Source: Acanthochlamys bracteata (Eukaryota; Streptophyta; Magnoliopsida; Pandanales; Velloziaceae). From it: DNA of 64,000 nt. Below are positions 50,968-62,659 of this stretch, piece by piece. The stretch covers positions 12,436,269 through 12,500,268 of the forward strand of contig CM034127.1 of assembly GCA_019914995.1 (NCBI GenBank), in the 5' to 3' direction. The position numbers were made by a program, and so were the translations under genes. Below the pieces are notes generated by a model. It was not told where the DNA came from. It saw nothing but the letters and a program-made list of their open reading frames with translations, and searched no databases. The number at the start of each line of letters is the position of its first letter. Positions within the stretch are counted from its first letter, which is position 1.

Positions 50968-51448
50968 TATTGGGCCACCCGCGTAGGACCCTTCCCTATA
51001 TCAATCAGCGTTTCCACGCAAATGGCATTAAAATTGGATGACATTCTTCAAGCGGTACGCAACAGATTTAAATGATGGCCAATATCTATCTACTAATGAA
51101 AAGAGGCTCCGGCGTTTGTGGATGTCTAGTTTAGATCATCCAGATGCTGCTGAGTATCAATACAAAATAAAAGCAATAAAAAAGTGATTTTTGTGGTTCG
51201 AACAGATATTCCTTTTAATTTTGGCGACTTCAACATTGACCATTACTAAAAGTTCGATAATACTACAACAATCATATATACCAACAAAAACTACATCGTT
51301 CGCAAATTTCAGACAACCCTCACTTCCAGCAAGCTTATTTATATGTCATATTGCAACGCGCATTCAATAATAACAACTACAGAATTACAAACAAACATTC
51401 GCAGAACATTTACCTATAACACTTCTGAAGAACAATTTCAGAAATTAC
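50968..51448. other. 3' region of the acyltransferase gene
   Basis: Probable 3' untranslated sequence, with an AATAAA-type signal near 51167 (AAAATAAAAGCAATAAAAAAG). No further gene is seen before the GalDH relic. Confidence 0.5.
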
Positions 51449-51915
51449 CTGATCAAGGTTCTTGAACTCATTATCATGACAATGCAAGATATTAACATAA
51501 TCCATCTTAAACCTATCCAAGCTCTCATCAAGACTCCTTGTCACCCGTTTCGCACTAAAAAACATTAACCTTCCGCATACCTTCCGCCACTCGATGGCTA
51601 CAATTTCCGAGGCTCTCCGATATCCTTGAGACAGTCTCCGAGCACCGTCTCCGACAGCGTCGCACCTTAATACCTACATAATCCCATCCAATCAATCGAT
51701 TGTTTAATAGAACTCAAAATTTATATAGAGATAGATAGGGATCGTTTGGTTACGGGGAGGTGTCGAAGAAGTTGATGCTGTGACCAAGAGCGGAAAGGAC
51801 GGCTACGATTGCTTCGGAGAAACGTCCTCCGAAAATGTTTCCCCAGTGGCGAAGCGCCAAACATGATGCAACTAACTTTAAGTCCTGCGTTCCGTAATCT
51901 GCTTCTTCCGCTATC
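51449..51915 (-). pseudogene. Decayed L-galactose dehydrogenase copy (5' part)
   Basis: Exon 1 relic at about 51915-51755 encodes, in two frames, NAGLKVSCIMFGASPLGKHF and then GNIFGG...INFFDTSP, matching the N-terminus of plant L-galactose dehydrogenase (aldo-keto reductase, ascorbate synthesis). A GTAACC donor and an acceptor at 51674 keep the expected intron after FFDTSP, so this is not a processed copy. Exon 2 (51673-51449) starts with TAT TAA where family members have two Tyr codons, giving an immediate stop. It then carries ATLSETVLGDCLKDIGEPR, a frameshift, then FFSAKRVTRSLDESLDRFKM and DYVNILHCHDNEFKNLDQ. The rest of the barrel is missing. Frameshifts plus an early stop make it non-functional. 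Confidence 0.85.
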
Positions 51916-52308
51916 TCTCTCACTGAAGAAGAAGAAATAAATAAGACAACTGTCAAGGGGAGAGTGCAGGTGAGTGAACAAATTAGAGAGGGCGAACAAA
52001 GCGGGTTTAATGGGTCCCTTTGGACCAAGTATAATGGGCCTACTAGAGCCTATTAAAGATCCGCTCTTTATTCTGCTTAAAACCCAAGCCTCCACGCGTC
52101 TAATCTCTCTGTATCTAAAAACCCGCGCATTAAGTTCAGAGTCGCGCCTTTCTTTTATTTTTCTTATCTTCCCTATCTCTCGTTATTACTGCTCCGGCGA
52201 TCGAACTACGAGGAAAGTGAGTTGTCTCTCTAGATCGATCTGTCGATTTCGATTCAATTGAATTGTGATGGAAAATTTTCTCATCTAATTTGAGTCGGTT
52301 GGAATCAG
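51916..52308. promoter_or_regulatory. Former bidirectional promoter between the two relics
   Basis: About 390 bp separates the divergent GalDH and DBR1 relics. It contains TGGGTC near 52012 and TGGGCC at 52035-52040, the site-II type motifs common in plant housekeeping promoters. A leader-like stretch with donor GAGGAAA|GTGAGT near 52217 points into DBR1. Whether it still drives transcription is unknown. Confidence 0.4.
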
Positions 52309-53651
52309 ATAGCAGTAGAGGGATGTATGCATTGGGAGCTTGATCAGGTTTACTCAACATCAAACGTCTCGAAGAAGTGGGGAACTTTAAGATCGATCTG
52401 TTACACTGTTGCGGGGATTTCAGGTGATTAAATACACCTGAGAATTTTGTTCCTTGCCCTAGTTAGGGAGGGTAAAATTTATCATGCAGAGAGCTTTGAA
52501 GTTCTTGTAATGGTAGGTGAGTAGAGGAATTGATTAGGTCATGTCCATCTCACTTGCAATTGAGTTTGGATATATAAATTGGGTGATGGTCATTTGATTT
52601 ATTTGTAGAGTTGGTACTCATTTGATAGGTAGTTCCTTGCACTGCAGCCATCTGTAATGGGTAAAAACCTCATTTTTATCAGTTACCTGAACAATAACCT
52701 AATTACGCAAGTTTAACTGTCTATCTTCACATTGTACTTTCACAAAGTTGATTGTAGATTGAGATTCTTTATCTATCGATCCTATCTCAGCAGGCATTTG
52801 TTATCTTTATAGTTGTTGCCTTTTGTTTTTATATATCCAGGAACATCTGTACTAAATAAATGCACTGTATCCTATTAAGGCAACAGCCTGCTGCTGTACT
52901 GGCCACTGGGTAACTTCAACATATGACCATCTCAGGTGTCTTTAGATTTAAAAAAAAAAAAATTTAATAACAAGTAAAAAAATTTGGTGAAGCAACCTTT
53001 TTTTCTTGTCTTCCTACTTAAATTATAAAACATGCAGCATTTGTTTTTCAGATTCGAAAAGAACACTGGGAAGTAAGCCAGCTGCGCTTAACAAGTTGAA
53101 TCCCACTTACTGGCCTCCTGCTCATCACCATTGTAAATTTCCAGCTATTATCCAGCACGGGGAGGAAGGATGTGTGTCAAAGTTTCTTGCAGTTGATAAA
53201 TGTGTCCTAGGGCAGAAGTTCCTGGGGCTTTTATGCAGTCCATTACACTTACTCTTTTTTATGGTGTTCTTGGAAATTGTTTGAGCTCTCACTTGATATG
53301 ATGTTATTGACATAGAAGCAGGTCCAGGTCCTTATGAGATACAGTATAATGAATAGTGGCTTGCTGTTACCGAGAAGTTCAATAATCTTTTACCCTCGAC
53401 TCCTAGGCACTTCAGGTTGGGATTGGTACCTGATAACCCAAATGTCAAATTTGCATGTTATGAAATGGATATGTGACAAATGCTAATATGGATATTTTTG
53501 TGCTTGATTTAGAGAGCAACAAGTGGATGAGAAAGATCATCGACAATGGGTTAGAAGTAAATTATGTACTAGAGGAGGCACACCCTTGACTTTGTACAAA
53601 CAGTTGTGGCTTTTAATCCTTCTCATGAATACAAGGTTCAGCCGCTTAAAG
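52309..53651 (+). pseudogene. Decayed RNA lariat debranching enzyme (DBR1) copy
   Basis: Four collinear pieces match plant DBR1. Piece 1 (52309-52423) reads IAVEGCMHWELDQVYST, then after a 1-nt shift EVGNFKIDLLHCCGDF; the start codon context is altered. Piece 2 (53052 to about 53225) reads [19 protein letters not shown] and [23 protein letters not shown]. Piece 3 (53316-53414) reads EAGPGPYEIQYNE, TAG at 53354-53356, then WLAVTEKFNNLLP. Piece 4 (53513-53651) reads DHRQWVRSKLCTRGGTP and, after a 1-nt shift, LDFVQTVVAFNPSHEYKVQP. The exons encoding the central metallophosphoesterase core are absent between pieces 1 and 2. DBR1 normally cleaves the 2'-5' bond of intron lariats; this copy cannot. 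Confidence 0.85.
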
Positions 53652-55773
53652 GTGATGCATCAATGAATGCTGTAGTTCTTGCTCTTTGTATAGAATGTAG
53701 CAGTTAAATTACTGACATAGAATTTAATCCAGTAGTATCTTTTCAAGCTTTTCTGAGTCAAGATTAAGATTTGCAAGCTTATTTCTTGGCTTGTTTCTCG
53801 CTTGATAGTACCCCCTTAGTACAGATGATTTCTAGGATTGAAATTGTGCTCTTCTTTTTACTAATTATCAGTTTATAATTTTTATAATCTCTCTGAAGCT
53901 GTTTTAGTTGTACTCAGTAAGCACTTTGTAGCTGACCAAAATAAGACTGTCTCAATTATAATTTTAGTTTTCGCTAGCACATACTTACTTATCATAAGTA
54001 AATGTGTCATCTCACTGCCATACATTTTAGCACATTGTGTAGCTGTTGAGATTCACTTTGTTACGCATTCTACTAACATTCAACCTACATGAAATATTTC
54101 TCGCTGTAAACTATGTCAGTATGTGGGTCCACCTTCAAACCTAATAGCTACTTTTCTTAGCTTCATTCCTACATGAATATTGGGAATTTTAGAATAAATA
54201 GATTTAATACATGATGCAATTGATATCCAGCTTGGGTGGTTAGTCATTCCATACCAACAATGTGGTGTTGCTAGGATTAGGACAGTGTCCGGTTTCTCCA
54301 GAAACTGGCTAATATATGGTTTCTGTATTGTATGCATTGACCCCACAAGCCTAGATCATCCGCCAGACTCTACAGAAATTGTGGTTTAATTTCACTCCAG
54401 TATACAACTTCTGTTAGAATTACATTAGGGTAAAGATAGTATGGCCAAGGATATCTGGTGACTTACCAAGCTAAGAACTGCAATGCAAAGGTCACAGATA
54501 AGTAACGAGCCTTTAGCTGTGGTACTGGTTGTAGTTTTAAACAAATAGTGACAGTGGCAGTTCTTAAATGTTTACATATTGCTTATGTAATGTATGAGGA
54601 CTGCGTTGCATGATTTGTGATCCTTATGTTTAGTTATGGTTCTGTGCTTAATCAATTTGCATCAACATTTAGATTCTTTTGTATTGCTTTGTGTTATCAG
54701 TTATTGGAACTGGCAGCATTGTATTTTCAATTTACAGAAAGTTTTTCCTTACTCTCATTGTTTGGTTGGACAGATAATTAACCCTCTAGCAAGTGGTAGT
54801 CCTTCCATCAATTCCTTAGTTTGTGGTCTGTTATTATATATATACTAAATTAATGTAGTTTGATGTAATGTGTCTATTGAATTTTCTCGTTGTTCAATGC
54901 AGTGAAATTTTTCTATGCATATTTGAAGTTAGGTACATCAATGATCTCTCTCTAGATATAGGATGAATCATGAAGGTGTTACTTGCTGCATTCTTTTAGT
55001 TGTTTAACTACTTTTACAATTTTTATTGTTATTAGTGCTTTTTTCATGTTCCAATGTTGTATAATTTTTCACTTGCTACTCTCATTATATACTGTTGTAG
55101 TGCGTAAGCATATCATTGAACCATCTGAATGTTTCTATCAGACGATGAACTTTCAAAAATTTATTAGTCGTTGAAGCTCTAAGATAATGTTTGTGTTAAC
55201 ATTCCAGATCGACTCCAACTTCTTTGCTTTGTTTTTTCTATTGGCTTGATGCTTGATTGGCCTGCATTAAAATTTCTTTTTTGTAGCTGGATAACTTGGA
55301 CAAGCTAGAAGTTAGAGGCCCTATGCTATCAAAGTTTAAAAGGGTCATAGTTGTTAAATCCGATGAATTTGGACAAGCTAGAAGTTAGATGTCATTATGT
55401 GATCAAAGTTTTAGGGCTACTGTTAAATTTGAAAGTTGGCAGCTTTTAAGAAAATTTTCCCAATTTCCATGAGGTGACTCTGAGAATAATTAACCAGAAT
55501 ATATGTTTTCCCTGGTTATCTGTGGTCTTCTCTCTTCTGTGTTGGATTGCAATTGGACCTGCCTACTGATGTATTCCTGTATCATAGTAAACACAGTTTT
55601 TTAGAAAGGGTGTGTTGCAGTGATACACCATTGTTCAACATTGCATGCGATAGGCTACTTAGGAAATATTAATTATTCAGAATAACTCGTGAGGAGTTTT
55701 AGTTCTACAATTTAACCTTCTCTATAGTTCCTTTAAAAAATTATGTAGCTTTGGAATAACTACTGCTACTTAC

Positions 55774-56812
55774 CGGCGCATGGCTGAAGCATCTGAAATG
55801 ATGGCAGACATGATCTCCTGGTATATTCAACAAAGTCTAAAAATGTATTGCATAGTGATCTCATTTTTGAGTTTTATTTCTACGTATGTATTTTTATGCT
55901 TCATGGCCGATTTTATCTATTGGTATGTTCGACTTGATTACCATGAACAAGGGCCTGAAGTTGTAATTGACAACAATTGCTAATAGATTACTAGTCTCTT
56001 GAAGAATCTTTTAAACTAACTTAAAGGTTTTGCACAATGATTTGTTAACTCTTTATTCTGAAAAATCTTTATTATAGAGACCATTTCTTTTTGTAGCAAT
56101 TCTATGCGTCAAAAGTTTTCCATCGTTTAATATATACTTCTTCAATGAATACTATTATGCATGACTAATATCAACCGGTTGGAATTAGAACAAATTTGTG
56201 AAAGACTTAGATTTCAGCAGGAGAACATGGAGAAGACTCCTTTGGATGCCTAGAACACCAAGCACATGATAAGTAATTACATTCTGTAAGCAGTGTTCTT
56301 CCCTTGGTTTTCTTTTGGTTGGTGGATCCAGTTTATTGGTCATCAGTAGATAAGTTTTTAATGTAATTCTGTATAAAGACCACTTAAACATCTTTGTCAT
56401 GCTTTTCTAGAATCATGGACACTGTAGAAAGTTGATGTGGAATTGATGTTATACATATGAAGTTAACGACTTGACCTGCATATATGCTCTGCCCGACTTC
56501 CTGCCTTTGTAACGTGTAGATATGGCTTTGATTTTTTGGAGGCACTTGATAAAATATCAGTGCAGCACAACCGTGCTGCTTCAAGCTTGCCTAGTCGTAC
56601 AAAACTTTTGAAGAATGAAGTGAAGCACAACTGTACAACAACTTCATACGAGGCTGAGAGCTCTTCGCTATCAGTGATAGAAGCATCACCTATTTCGGCA
56701 ATCCATTGAGATGTCCAGAACTTGGTCAAAGCTTCTGAAATGTCTGGTTCTACGACAAGTTCAACACCATCATCTGCACGCTCGCATTCGATGTTATTGC
56801 TCCACTTTTGAA
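55774..56812 (+). pseudogene. Broken coding-like blocks of unknown origin
   Basis: Three plus-strand pieces look more like protein than like random AT-rich DNA. One near 55774-55818 reads RMAEASEMMADMISW before a GT. One near 56178-56250 reads NRLELEQICERLRFQQENME, a heptad-like helix, then stops. One at 56520-56710 reads YGFDFLEALDKISVQ, ASSLPSRTKLLKNEVKHN and SLSVIEASPISAIH, then a stop followed in frame by DVQNLVKASEMSGSTTSS. I cannot name the parent gene or show that the pieces belong together. Confidence 0.25.
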
Positions 56813-59089
56813 ACTTATGTGATCTAAACCATGAGTTTATGAGCTATTGTTGTTCAATCCACGTTTCTAAAAGTGCCTCTATCATCAAAAGTATTGAACT
56901 TGAAACTATCCACATGGTCCAACGAAAGATGAGAGACGGATTGCGGCTTGAATATGAATGAAATTGAATTCTTTTTCTCATATTAGACTTTTCAACTTGT
57001 TACTTGTGGGACTTGTTTGCACTGTAGCCCTTGATGTCTCAGTCTTCTCTACTAATACTGGGCGTTCTAAAACCGAGTCAAACCGACATTTCTTTAGAAT
57101 CAGAACATGATAGAGGCCACTAGCCGTAACCAGTTAAGCAATCACTTCTCTCCTTTCCCATCAAGGGACATATTCCTTCGTTCACTTGAGCATCCGCTAT
57201 CGCTTAATACTTCCTGCCTGTTCTAGTTCTCTTGATGTATCTTTCTTCTCGAAATGTAATGGATATTTCGACATTTTGAACCTGAAACTGACCCAAGTGT
57301 CAAAAAATTTCAGTTCTAGAGGACCTTATTATGTTAGCGGTGCAACGTAAGAAGGCCACTTCGCGCAGCCTTTGGCGCATTGCAAGAGCTATCCACCTAG
57401 GCTAGAAACTTTTGTTTCCAACCTTTCCTCAACTTGATAATGTTTTTAATTGAGAGTTTCGAAATGATTATGTTGAACAAAACACAAAACCAAAAAAAAA
57501 TTGCAGCGTTTGTTTAAGAATGTCGGCTTGATAAAGGACAAGCTCGAATGGGAAAATTGACAACAGGGAGCATCTAGTAGTTTATAGGAAAAGCTGTGAA
57601 GGAGCATTTGCTCGCACGACTCCACAAAAAAGGGTTCTTTGAGTCAGATGGGTGTCAGCATTTTAGTCGTCCTTTTACCATGAAAGGTACGGGAATCATG
57701 TTGTTACTTTCATAGTTTCATACTCATTAGCTATGCGTGGGAAGAAGAAGAAGAATGTTGTCTAGTGAGAGCCGAAGTGTTAGACCTCGTGAAAAAACAA
57801 TGAAAACAAAAGAAAGCAGCTTTTCTTAATTTCGTGAACTTTATTTTCAACAAGTACCACCAAAAGTGCTTTTTACGATAACACTAGTTTTCGTCCGTCG
57901 TTCGTGGAGTCAGTTCAATTTGAAAGTTGAAGTTGGCCCTAATAGTGGGTTGTTTTTTTTGTTGTTGTTGTGTTCGAATAGCACCACAACAGAAAAAGAG
58001 TTATAAATTCAAAATGGCTCGAATAACACAACAGAAAATGAGTTACATAGACTTCAGTGCCTTTGATGCCCTATCTTATCCTAGTTACTAGTATTGCATG
58101 CTAACATAAACAAAGAGACGGACATTGGCTAGCTAACATGTAATGTCGGATTAGCTTAGGTTAGCTTAGCATATAGTATATAGATAGATTGGAATTATTG
58201 AACTATATATATATATTGTAGAACAGGGTCTACTAGATTTAGAAACAGCCATAGATTTGGTTAGTAGTACGTAGATCCATGTGTTGGAGGGCGATAATGA
58301 TGAAACCTGAGAGCACCCATTATATAATTTACTGTACACCGGGTTCTTTACTCGTGTGATTAGGGTTAATTGGAATCTGTTTTGCTTGAAAAAACTTGTT
58401 AATGTTCGTATATGTATATATATGGAGCCCAGTGCCACCTTGCATGAAGCTAGGGGACATATTACCAAAAGTTTTTTAGTCTCCTTTTTCCTAATGCGTA
58501 CAAAAGGCCAACATTGGTCGGTAATTAACAATTGCGTTGGTGTTGCCAAAGATAGGAAACTGCCATTTCAAATAGAGGAATGCAACACGAGAATACTTCC
58601 TTAGAGGTTACCAACTCAATACAGATAGGGTTTAGATTGCTTGCTGCCAGACTAAAAAACAGTATTTGGATAAACAGCATTAAGCACCCCATTACCTGAA
58701 TGAATATGATCACTGATTGTGTTAAAGCAAGACATCATATTTGGAAAAGGTAAGTGTATGGTAGTCCACCGGCCATGATGGCATAGATGTTGTTGGCGAC
58801 CTAATTAATTCTAGTTCGAATAGTACATTCATCTTTATATTTTGATGGGCCATGATGCGCTAGTAGTGGTGATATAATTAAACCTCAGGCCACACTCGTT
58901 TTGCCCTAATTTCTCTCTAGAGAACACGGTAGAGGGGCGGGCTAACTCCAACTCCAACTCCAACTTCAACTTGTAGGTTATTATTCCATGCTGGAGGATA
59001 AGATGCACTAGAGTCTGAAGTGACATTTGGGTAAAGTTAAAGTCGGAGGGGCTCTACTACTACATGTTGGTTCATATGTTGATATCGTA

Positions 59090-59257
59090 GGAGATTATTT
59101 ATAAATAAATTTTTTTAATTAAAATTATTTTAAAAATTATATTTATTTTTTATTTAAAATAATAATAATAAAAGTTTATAATATAATTAAATAAATTTTG
59201 TAGAAATTAAAAAATTTATTGAAAAAAATAAAATAAAGTCCAAGTCAAACGGTGCCA
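59090..59257 (+). mobile_element. AT-rich MITE-like copy (short)
   Basis: About 165 bp of A/T blocks beginning near GGAGATTATTTATAAATAAA and ending GTCAAACGGTGCC, the family right-end type. It is shorter than the other copies; no clear target duplication is visible. Confidence 0.4.
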
Positions 59258-62200
59258 TAGTCAGAAAGAAACCCACAATAGAGAAACAACAAAGGCAAGA
59301 TTAGCAAGTGTGTTATTTGATTACGTCTAATCTTCACCTCCTTTGTCTTTCTTTTTTCATCCACATATTGCAACGTTCTCCACTTTACCGACTATACACT
59401 TTTTGGAGGTCGCATGCAATGCAAAAATCTATTGGCTTCCATTAAAATTAAACTCACAAATCCAGCCATGAGCTGCATCAGAACGCAATACAAAAGCATA
59501 TATACTTCAGCAAGGAAAACAGACAGCATTAAGTGCCTCTGATGTGCAACACTTGGTCAAATTCTCTTGCCGTTGATGAACCTATCTCTTTCTATATAAG
59601 TAAATAAAAGCTGGCTTTTCTTTAAAGTAATGTCTTTCTGTGTTAAATAATTGAAATGCTTGCTTAGATTATAGTATTAATAATGGTTAACTTGAGATCA
59701 TCCTTATGAACCCTTTATATATGGTATCTTCTTGATCATGGACACGAGCCAATCAATATCCGTCCTAGATAGATATTATAATTTTTAATTGCTAACATTC
59801 TAAGTTCAGCTAGTTTATAATATGACCAATAGAAGTGGAGGGGATTAAAAATCATATAAAAATGTAATCAAAAGGTAGTTGCATGCAATTTCTTTATGCA
59901 GAAAAGTTTGTACAGTGATGTGAGTTTATTATTAATTAGTAAGGATCGACCTCGTCCAATTAGAAGGAAAGAAAGGATTGATAAAGCACTAACAATAGTT
60001 TAAGAACACGGTTTCGCATAAACTTTTTTACTGATCTATATATTGGATAAATTCAGAGAAAGTGACACTCATAGAACGAGGAAATTAATTAAGAACGTAC
60101 TTAATAAAAATTTGTGAAAGAGAAATGGCTTTCACTTTCAAAAGTGGTCCGATATTCTGGGAATACAAGCAATCAGATTGGTGCAGTTTATAATCACCGT
60201 CCTGATGCTCTAGACTTGTTCATATCAAGACAACCCTCGGTCAACTGGACCACAGTGTTAAATACGTACTCTGAATACTAGCTAGTGTCGACACTAGGAT
60301 TTGCGACTTAATCCACTGAGCAGTGCCATATATATCTTACAGTGTGATATGATCGACTTGTGAGCGCAGATAGAGAGTTATCTGTTGGAGTAATTTTTAA
60401 CGTATATATAGATATCAAAGAAAAGTAGCATTTTCTTTCATTTGGTATCGATAGTTACCATGCATCATCTACCTGTTATCATCCAAAGAATGTTAGCATT
60501 TCAACCGTGCAATAATATTATTAATGTACAATGTGGAATACATAGCTGATTAACTACAAGTTCCATGTGGAAGACTATATGTAAAACACTTCAATATTTC
60601 CAATACTGCAGTGCCGTTTCTACTTGCATATTTTTATTGTTTGTTTTATTTACTTCGCTTGGTTTATTGAGTTGATTATGTTTAATGTCGATATGATTTT
60701 AAAAGAAAATTGGGGAAATGACAACAATGAGAAAGAGGGGATGCTCAATCATGAATTATAAATGATGCGGTTATCTCAGATGGAACGCCGGCTATTAACT
60801 TGCCGTTTTTTCAGACATTCATTCATGAAACACATTGACGATGTTGTACTAATCTCACTGCTTGCACCAATTTGGGGACCATTAATTAATTTCGATCCAG
60901 TGAAGGACCTCAATTCTCTTTCTAAGGCCCCATCCTAGATCTTCCACTCTATGCTTTCTGCATCTGAATCGCTTAAAGAGATATGCATGATTCATCTGTT
61001 TAATTTTTTTCCCCTACTGAAGTAGCTAGCTGAATGATTATTACTCATATATATATGTGCATTCAATTTCTTTTTCTTCAGTGTATGTGCTATACATGAC
61101 TTCTGTAGTTGTTGTTCGCTGTACAGCAATTTTAATTAGTAGACGGAGAATATAAATATTAACAGCTCCAGGCATGTACATTGTTGACGATCGATGAAAT
61201 TAATGGAAGGCAAAGGGAGAGAAGGTTGGTGGGAGTGGGGGCAATGCAAGGGAGATAGGGAAGTACCCTTAGTTTGTTGTATATATATGTATCACATATT
61301 GCATGGAGACACCAATATTTGACACTTGACAGAGGCACTGCTGGGAATTTTGTCATCTAAGGAAGTAGACAACACCCAATTATAGTATAAGATTGTTTCA
61401 GTTTGCTGCAGGGGATGAGGGACCCCTTCCCTTTCTTCCCTTCATTACTTGTGTACAACTATTTGATTTGCCATCCATTATCAATATTCACTGTTTTGAG
61501 TTGATGCCAAATGGGGCATGTCTTCAACACATCAGTGCCAGATGCTGTAGCTTCCTGCATGGTTTCTAGTCTGCCTGACTCACTTCACTTTTCTTTTCAC
61601 CAACAAAAATAAAATAAATAAAATTAAGGTTTGAATGTTCACAGTTTAATTAAGTCCGGACTCATAGGCATAACTTTTTCATGAAAAGTTAGTTTATTTT
61701 GAACGAGTAAACTTTTCTAAACATTCAAAGATATTATCAACATAAAAAAACAAGACCTGAAAACAAAAGATGCTACTTTAACAGTTGTACTTAGGGAATA
61801 AGTACCAGGTGCGCGCATATTGATACAGGTAAATAGTTTCCACTAGCTAATTCGTTTAGAATTTTGTTTACTTTCTGGTAACGTTATTATTATAAGCGCT
61901 TCATTCTAATTCTATGATGATAAATCAGAAATGATTTACAGTTAATGGTTGGTACAATAATAATATATAATAGAGAGGGAGAGAGAGAGAGATTGACACC
62001 ATAAAAGGAGACAGGAGGCTTTTGTAAAGATTTAAACAAGTTTGTGTAAATAAAAAAGCTAAATGAACCAATGCAAAAGAAGAAGTGCGTAATAAATAAT
62101 ATCTTAAAGTTGATTGATTTAAATTGATGTAACTTCTTTTGCAGAATAAGAAAAGGTGTTCTTGTTGATAAGGCATCTTTTTAACACAACATATATACTT

Positions 62201-62659
62201 CAAACAGAAATAATTATTCTTTCTTTTATTCTTTAGCTCCTAAAATTTTTATAAAAAAAACAGCTAAGAACTCTCAATTTGAAGCTTGACAATTGGTTAA
62301 TTTAACCACTCTGATAAATCCCACTTTTTATAAAACAAAAAAGAAAAAGCCCTAGTAAAATATTTAAGACAGGATTAATCCTTGCAGGAAATTAACATTC
62401 AGAAAGTTGCAGATAGATGCATGAGAGGTGAAGCTACATATATTAGAATGTCCATTTATAAGGCATGGCACAATAATAACATTATCATCATGCACGATCA
62501 TATATATATATATAACACAAAGTTTTATGAAGAGCATATATAGAACTCTTCAGAGACAGTACTCTTACTAGCTAGAATTAATATCATCAATATATTTATA
62601 GAAAATTTTAAAAGAACCCGCTAGCTGCTCCACATCAATCCTGATCATGATCCATGTTC

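Larger units (their letters stand above)
53652..62659. other. Nine-kilobase stretch without an intact gene
   Basis: No intact gene was found on either strand. Contents: broken coding-like blocks near 55.77-56.81 kb, one AT-rich MITE-like copy near 59.1 kb, a short ACTCCA tandem run at 58946-58975, AT repeats near 58205 and 62500, a GA run near 61971-61993 and the MATE 3' flank. Open frames such as 58166-58549 and 61925-62203 have no domain. Conserved plant microRNA sequences I could recall were not seen. Confidence 0.5.

Noticed and set aside
51721-52095. 124-residue minus-strand open frame considered as a gene
   Set aside because: Only its middle matches L-galactose dehydrogenase, and it changes frame within exon 1. 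The upstream part is former promoter, so it is a pseudogene fragment.
53006-53284. 92-residue plus-strand open frame considered as a small gene
   Set aside because: It is one exon of the DBR1 relic read through into flanking intron; the neighbouring pieces carry stops and frameshifts.
58166-58549. 127-residue minus-strand open frame
   Set aside because: No recognisable motif; spans an AT dinucleotide repeat and has irregular composition. Treated as chance.
61925-62203. 92-residue minus-strand open frame rich in Leu and Ser
   Set aside because: Derived largely from a GA/CT simple repeat and AT-rich DNA; no family resemblance.
59500-62600. Possible conserved microRNA precursor in the gene-poor region
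   Set aside because: No match to the mature plant microRNA sequences I could recall and no long imperfect hairpin noticed by eye; a folding scan would be needed to be sure.
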